Source of the DNA: Saprospiraceae bacterium
GTDB taxonomy: Bacteria > Bacteroidota > Bacteroidia > Chitinophagales > Saprospiraceae
Length of the DNA stretch: 64,000 nucleotides
Assembly: GCA_016719855.1 (NCBI GenBank)
Contig: JADJYH010000077.1
Span: forward strand, 62,001 to 126,000
Direction of reading: 5' to 3'
Position 1 is the first letter of the stretch, and each line of letters starts with the position of its first letter. The notes below the pieces were generated by a model that saw only the letters and a list, made by a program, of their open reading frames with translations, was not told where the DNA came from and searched no databases. A program made the translations under genes and the position numbers. This document shows positions 59,469 through 64,000 of the stretch, piece by piece.

Positions 59469-60716
59469 TTATTTCATGATGAGCACGTCTTTGTCACCAA
59501 AATTATCATAGCTATTGGTGATTACTTTATCGCCGGGTTTTAAGCCTTCGAGCACTTCATAATAGTTCGGATTTTGGCGACCAAGCCTAATGGTTTGTTT
59601 AATGCCATTTCCGGTGGCGGGGTCGAGCAGATATACCCAATTTCCGCCGGTGGACTGGTAAAAACCGCCACGGGCCAGCAGTATGGCCTCCTCCTCAGCG
59701 CTTAATTGGAGGCGCACGGAGATGGACTGGCCACGTTTGATGCCCTCTGGCGCGGTGTCCGTGAAAATCATGTCGGCCTCGAAGGTGCCGTTACTCACTT
59801 GTGGGTATATTTTGGAGATTTTGAGCGAGTAAGTTTTTCCGGCCAAGGTGAAGTTGCCTTCTTGCTCCACGGCAATGCGGGAGATATAAAATTCATCAAT
59901 TCGCACCCTGATTTTAAAGGCGGAGAGGTCGTCAATTTGCCCGATGTTTTCACTGCGGGCCACGCTTTCGCCAAGCTCTTTCGTGAGGCCGGAAAGCTGC
60001 CCCGCAATCGGGGCCTTCACGATGAGCTGGTCGAGGCTCTGCTTGGTGATGGTCAGGTTGCGCTGCATCAGGTCGAGCGAGGAGGTCATTTGTTGCTGTT
60101 GCAGGACTTGGTAGGCGGAGTCTTTTCTTAGCGTCGCCTTCAGCATCTTCCGACGGGCGGCAAAATAGACAGCTTCGTCCTCCATCTCTTCCAATTCCAC
60201 CTGTGCAATCACGTTTGACTTGTATAGTTCACGGTTGCGTTTTAGGCGTTTTTCCGTCGTATTTATCAGATTGTCAACCTGTAACGCTTGCTCTTTCATG
60301 CTCAGGCTTTGCTGTTCCATCAGCAGGGAAGTGTTGCGTATCTGGTTGATTTGGGAGATGATGTTCGCCTCCTGGTTCAGGTAATTGACCATCAAATCTG
60401 GGTTGAAGCCGCAAAATCTGCTGCCCCTGTTTTACAAAAGCACCGTCCTCGACATATTTTTCCTCCACTTTGCCGCCTTCCGTGGCGTCCATCCGGACAG
60501 TACGGAGCGGCAGGACAATGCCGGTAATCGTGATGAACTCCTGAAATTTGTTGCGCTCAACGGTGGAAATGGTGAGGCGTTCCGACAGGACGTTGAGTTT
60601 GGAAGTGCCTGCGTTTTGGTAAAAACTGCGACCCACTAGACCCAACCCTACCAACGAAACTGCGATGATGAGCAATCGCTGAAGCGTCCAATTTTTCTTT
60701 TCAATTTTTTGTCCAT
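59469..60716 (-). CDS. HlyD/MacA-like periplasmic adaptor of the exporter (two frame changes)
   Basis: About 416 codons. The N-terminal anchor RLLIIAVSLVGLGLVG is followed by a lipoyl/barrel-sandwich half (VRMDATEGGKVEEKYVEDGAFVKQGQQILRL). A long coiled-coil hairpin (residues ~120-230; NTTEKRLKRNRELYKSNVIAQVELEEMED) follows, then the second barrel half (VKAPIAGQLSGL) and the membrane-proximal domain ending in YEVLEGLKPGDKVITNSY. Adding an A to the run 60705-60710 restores MDKKIEKKNWTLQR before the TM; a second shift lies at 60398-60406. It bridges the inner-membrane permease to an outer-membrane channel, which is not encoded in the window. Confidence 0.83.
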
Positions 60717-60942
60717 GTGCCTTAAAATCAATTCAAGTTATTTAAAATCAAATGAGCCATTCTTCCAATAAAGGTTGGCATGGCAATGAATTCAATCGGT
60801 ATGCCAGCAAATTTAAAGCGTTGATTTTCAATGAGTTGGAATTTAGGTGAAATGATTTTTGCTAAAATTGTCCGATTTCGGACAATGGACTGTTCGGAAG
60901 AGGACAGTCGAAAGGAGAGAAAATTAAATTTATGACGCTGTT
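60717..60942 (-). promoter_or_regulatory. Sigma-54-type regulatory region of the exporter array
   Basis: This 226-base gap between the kinase and adaptor genes carries, in the minus-strand direction: two tandem dyads 22 bases apart (60891-60906 TGTTCGGAAGAGGACA; 60868-60885 with perfect arms TTGTCCGA/TCGGACAA), then a -24/-12-like element TGGCATACCGATTGAA (60806-60791). The element matches TGGCACG-N4-TTGCA in spacing and in most positions; the -12 GC is GA. About 75 bases follow to the adaptor ATG. The layout is that of an NtrC-type enhancer and promoter. Confidence 0.6.
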
Positions 60943-62291
60943 TCAGCCCAAAAATATCAACGTGAAAACCGTGCCCTTACCCTCCTCGCTCACCACCTGT
61001 ACATCACCCTGGTGCTGGCGCATGATTTGCCGGGCGAGGCTCAGCCCGATTCCCGAACCAGTTGGCTTGGTGGTGAAAAAAGGCACAAAAATCTGCTCCA
61101 TGTTCGCTTCGGGGATGCCCTGGCCATTGTCCGAAATCCGTATCAGCGTGCGCATTTGTTCGTCGCGGTCTGCCGACATGAGCACTTGGCCATCTGGGGT
61201 GTTCTGCACGGCTTCGAGGGCGTTTTTTAGCAAATTTATCATCACCTGTTCGAGCAAAACCGGGTCGCCGGAGATTTGCATGTTCGGGCGGAAAAAGCGG
61301 AAATCAAGCTGCACGTTCGGGGGGACTTCCTGTTTGAACAATGCCGAAATCTGTTGAAAAAAAGGTTCCAAAGCGATGTTTTGCATGGAAACTTGCGGGA
61401 TTTTCGTCAGTTTCCGGTAGTTTTCCGTGAACTTCAAAAGTCCCGAACTACGTTTTTGAATGACTTCCAGTGCCTGCGCCACATCGTCCAAGCCTTCGGA
61501 ATTTTGGCCGGGGGAGGTGTTTTTTACCAGGTCGGCGGCGGATTGGCTGAGGCTGGCAATCGGCGTGACCGAGTTCATGATTTCGTGCGAAAGGATGCTG
61601 ATGAGCTTGTGGTAGGCTTTTATTTCCTCGCCCGAAAGTTCGCCCGAAAGGTTGAAAAACGTGAACAGCCGGATTTCGCCACCCATGCTTTTTAGGATAA
61701 AACTGCGGATGGCCAACTGCACCATTTCATCGTTCACCACCACCCGCTGCACGATGCGTTCCCCGACGGGCATGTTTTCCAAAACAGCATAAAGCGCATC
61801 GTCAATTTGCTGAAAAGATTGCAGGTCACGGAAATACGATTTGTGGAAAATGGCCTTCAATGCACGGTTTGCCAGCAGTACGTTGCCATTTTTGTCCATG
61901 CAAAAAATGCCGGTATCCACGTTTTCGATGACCATTTGCATGAGCTGGCGGCTGGCTTCGCTTTGTGAGCGCAGGTCACGAAACTTGTCCGAAATGGCGT
62001 TGAATTCCGCAAACAGCATGGTGTCCGGCTCGCCATCGGGGGGCATCGGGTAGGTGCGCACAAAATCTTCGTAGCGTATGCTCATCAGGAATTCGGCTAT
62101 CTGCCGCCTGTCATCGTAAATTATGCGAAAGAGGCTGAAAACCAGCCCGACGATGACGAGCCCACCGAGGATTGCCCATAAAACCCCCCATTTGCTTTTT
62201 GGAAATACAGGGCCAGCACCAGTAGCATCATCCCAAAAATAAGCAGGATGAGCAACACCACTTTCGTCCGAAAACTTTTGAGTGCCTTCAT
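60943..62291 (-). CDS. Sensor histidine kinase, NtrB/AtoS-like (one frame change)
   Basis: About 450 residues. Two N-terminal TMs (VVLLILLIFGMMLLVLALYF; VLWAILGGLVIVGLVFSLF) lack a large periplasmic domain. A PAS-like region follows (QLMQMVIENVDTGIFCMDKNGNVLLAN), then HisKA with the phospho-His motif ISILSHEIMNSVTPIASL, and HATPase_c with N, G1 and G2 boxes (DNGQGIPEANMEQIFVPFF, GSGIGLSLARQIM). Adding one G (coding strand) to the run at 62184-62189 joins the second TM to the first. It starts just after the regulator's stop codon, so the two are co-transcribed. It is probably the cognate kinase of the NtrC-like protein upstream. Confidence 0.88.
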
Positions 62292-62292
62292 T

Positions 62293-63663
62293 TTACAAAC
62301 CAAATTTTTCAAGCCTGCGATACAGCGCAGCTCGTGTCAGGCCCAGTGATTCCGCCGCCTTGCTGATATTGCCTTGGTGGACTTCGACGGCCTTCTGCAC
62401 CAAATTGCGCTCAATTTCCTCCAATTTCAGGTTGCCCGGCGAAAAAACGGATTTCTCGGTTTCGGGCTGCAGCAGAAAATCGCCGGGTTGCAGCTTCGGC
62501 GCTTCCGACAAAATCACTGCGCGCTCAATGGCGTGACGCAGCTCCCGCACATTGCCCCGCCACGTGTATTTTTCCAACTTGTCCAGCGCTTCTTTTTCAA
62601 AACTCAGCGCAGGCTTCCGGTATTTTTTGGCATAAAGCGCTAAATAATGCTTGGCAATGAGGCGGATGTCGCCAATGCGCTCCCGCAGCGGCGGCATCAC
62701 GATTTCGATGGTATTGATGCGGTAAAGCAGGTCTTCCCGAAAGGTTTTTTCCTTCACCATGCTGTTCAGGTTGCTGTTGGTGGCGCAAATCAGGCGGATG
62801 TCAATCGGGATTTCCTTGGTGGAACCTACCCGCACTACCTTCCGATTTTGAAGCACGTACAAGAGTTTTGACTGCAGGCCCAGGCTCAAATTGCCAATCT
62901 CGTCCAAAAAAAGCGTGCCGCCGTTGGCCGCTTCAAACTTTCCGATACGGTCTTCGTGGGCATCGGTGAAGGCCCCCTTTACGTACCCGAAAAGCTCGCT
63001 TTCAAACAGGGTTTCGGAAATGGCACCCAGGTCCACGTGGATAAAAATCTTGCCCGCCCTGTCTGATTTCCGGTGAAGCTCACGTGCGGCTAATTCCTTT
63101 CCCGTGCCGTTTTCGCCCGTGATCAGCACGTTGGCATCGGTCTTCGCCACCTTCTCGATGGTTTTGTAAACTTCCTTCATGGCAGGTGCCTCGCCCACAA
63201 ACTCGCCGATTTGACTGCCCAATTGCTCCAGAATCTGTCGGTTGTCCGCCTGCAAATGCTGCACTTCCTGCCGCAGGAGCGCCACGTTCAGGGCAGATTT
63301 GACGGTGGCCATCAGCTTTTCGTTCCGCCAGGGTTTTTCGATGAAATCCGTGGCACCGAGTTTCATGGCAGCCACTACCATCTCCACCTCGCCGTGGGCA
63401 GTGATGATGACCACCTGCGTCTGCGGGCGCAGTTCCTTGATTTTTTCCAGCCATTCCAGCCCAATTTTCCCGGAGGTGTCGCCTTTGTTAAAATTGAGGT
63501 CGAGCAGTATCACGTCCGGCTCATACTGCTCCAACAGCCTGGGAAGGTGTTGCGGGTTTTGCTCCACAAAAACACGTGAAAAAGCTGGCTTGAGCAGCAT
63601 TTTTAAAGAAAACAGGATGTCTTCTTCATCGTCAATGATGAGTATGGTGCCGGATTGCTTCAT
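62293..63663 (-). CDS. NtrC-family sigma-54-dependent response regulator
   Basis: 456 residues. Receiver domain: ILIIDDEEDILFSLK, VILLDLNFNKG (phospho-Asp) and FIEKPWRNEK. AAA+ domain: Walker A TGENGTGKELAAREL, sigma-54-contact loop GAFTDA (a common variant of GAFTGA), Walker B GGTLFLDEIGNL, and arginine finger region FREDLLYRIN. The C-terminal Fis-type HTH is NISKAAESLGLTRAALYRRLEKFGL. It should bind the dyads at 60868-60906 and activate the sigma-54-like promoter of the adaptor-ATPase-permease unit when phosphorylated by the adjacent kinase. Confidence 0.94.
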   Translation of the reverse strand: MKQSGTILIIDDEEDILFSLKMLLKPAFSRVFVEQNPQHLPRLLEQYEPDVILLDLNFNKGDTSGKIGLEWLEKIKELRPQTQVVIITAHGEVEMVVAAMKLGATDFIEKPWRNEKLMATVKSALNVALLRQEVQHLQADNRQILEQLGSQIGEFVGEAPAMKEVYKTIEKVAKTDANVLITGENGTGKELAARELHRKSDRAGKIFIHVDLGAISETLFESELFGYVKGAFTDAHEDRIGKFEAANGGTLFLDEIGNLSLGLQSKLLYVLQNRKVVRVGSTKEIPIDIRLICATNSNLNSMVKEKTFREDLLYRINTIEIVMPPLRERIGDIRLIAKHYLALYAKKYRKPALSFEKEALDKLEKYTWRGNVRELRHAIERAVILSEAPKLQPGDFLLQPETEKSVFSPGNLKLEEIERNLVQKAVEVHQGNISKAAESLGLTRAALYRRLEKFGL

Positions 63664-63821
63664 GCTGAATTTTTATGGCGGGGTAAAAATAAAGGTAACT
63701 ATTCAGCCGATACTGCAATAATTTTTGGCGAGATGCTGCAATTTGGCAACCCCGTGACGGCAGGACGAGCGCAGCCAACTTTTGCAAAGAAAACTACGAA
63801 AATGATTGCTGGCCCTGCCCA

Positions 63822-64000
63822 TCATTTTTCAAAACCATAGTCCCGCTCCACTTTGCAAATTCGGGTTTTGTAAGCGGCGTACCAGTCGGAGCGGCCTTTT
63901 TGCTGCGCAACGAGGTGTTCGCTTTGTTGCTTCCAGTTGCGGATGGCGTCGAGGCTTTCCCAGTAGGAAATGGTGATGCCGAGGCCTTCCCGAACGCCTT
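63822..64000 (-). CDS. Antibiotic-biosynthesis-monooxygenase (ABM)-like protein, N-terminal part beyond the window
   Basis: 59 C-terminal residues are visible: GVREGLGITISYWESLDAIRNW, then KQQSEHLVAQQKGRSDWYAAYKTRICKVERDYGFEK and a stop. YWESLDAIRNWK and WYAAYKTRICKVERDY are typical of Bacteroidota ABM/DUF4188-like dimeric alpha-beta barrels, which act as small monooxygenases or heme-degrading enzymes. It is upstream of the regulator on the same strand, 158 bases away, with no gene in the gap. Confidence 0.75.
   Translation of the reverse strand, partial: GVREGLGITISYWESLDAIRNWKQQSEHLVAQQKGRSDWYAAYKTRICKVERDYGFEK

Noticed and set aside
60274..60675. Separate small membrane protein starting with TTG at 60675
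   Set aside because: It is the N-terminal part of the HlyD-like adaptor; adding one base joins it to the rest, and another restores its true ATG at 60716.
63728..63750. TGGCGAGATGCTGCAA as a sigma-54 promoter
   Set aside because: The spacing between GG and GC is one base short and it points away from any gene start.

Overview
The window looks like chromosome from a member of the Bacteroidota, most likely a Saprospiria/Lewinella-type bacterium. The signs are type IX secretion (T9SS) sorting tails on large secreted proteins, GEVED and SprB-like repeats, promoters with the Bacteroidota TAnnTTTG element, a BamA/UppS pair, a LytS/LytTR pair, and a long array of about 800-residue FtsX permeases. 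I infer this from gene content; there is no rRNA to confirm it.

Layout. 1-9.8 kb: the 3' part of an Uup-type ABC-F ATPase, a secreted Asp-box (BNR) repeat protein, an unknown exported protein, metF, and a 1034-residue T9SS cargo protein. 9.8-12 kb: a thioredoxin-like lipoprotein on the minus strand, a small ribbon-helix-helix protein, and tRNA-Ala(GGC). 12.4-20.9 kb: a tightly packed seven-gene plus-strand operon. It encodes a lipid kinase, an ICMT-like methyltransferase fused to a BtaA-like (DUF3419) aminocarboxypropyltransferase, a GNAT-like acyltransferase, a fold-type III PLP decarboxylase, a class II aldolase-like protein, and a DevC/DevA-type ABC exporter. I read it as a candidate pathway for making and exporting an unusual amino-lipid. 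It is the most interesting system here. 20.9-31.6 kb: WecA/MraY-type transferase, uppS, bamA, a geranylgeranyl-reductase-like flavoprotein, a DksA/TraR-like protein, a DUF2279 protein, a decayed nucleotidyltransferase pair, and an SLC13 transporter. 31.7-41.5 kb: lipoprotein, LytS/LytTR pair, CotH-LTD-T9SS protein, NTF2-like protein, a two-subunit molybdenum hydroxylase (IorA/IorB type), and a RelE/HigA-like toxin-antitoxin module. 41.5-45 kb: unknown exported protein, amidohydrolase, Gfo/Idh/MocA oxidoreductase.

45.2-63.7 kb, all minus strand: an NtrC-type regulator and its histidine kinase lie upstream of a HlyD-like adaptor, two ABC ATPases, a permease C-terminal relic, and five FtsX permease genes. 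Between kinase and adaptor sit two tandem dyad sites and a sigma-54-like promoter. This suggests that the regulator switches on the exporter array. The window ends inside an antibiotic-biosynthesis-monooxygenase-like gene.

About seventeen genes are interrupted by single-base frame changes, often at homopolymers, while the protein remains readable on both sides. The pattern fits uncorrected sequencing indels better than real decay, except where whole domains are missing. Intergenic spaces repeatedly hold palindromic islands built from short words (such as ATTTACGATT or ATATTGGGTGATTGG) used in both orientations.
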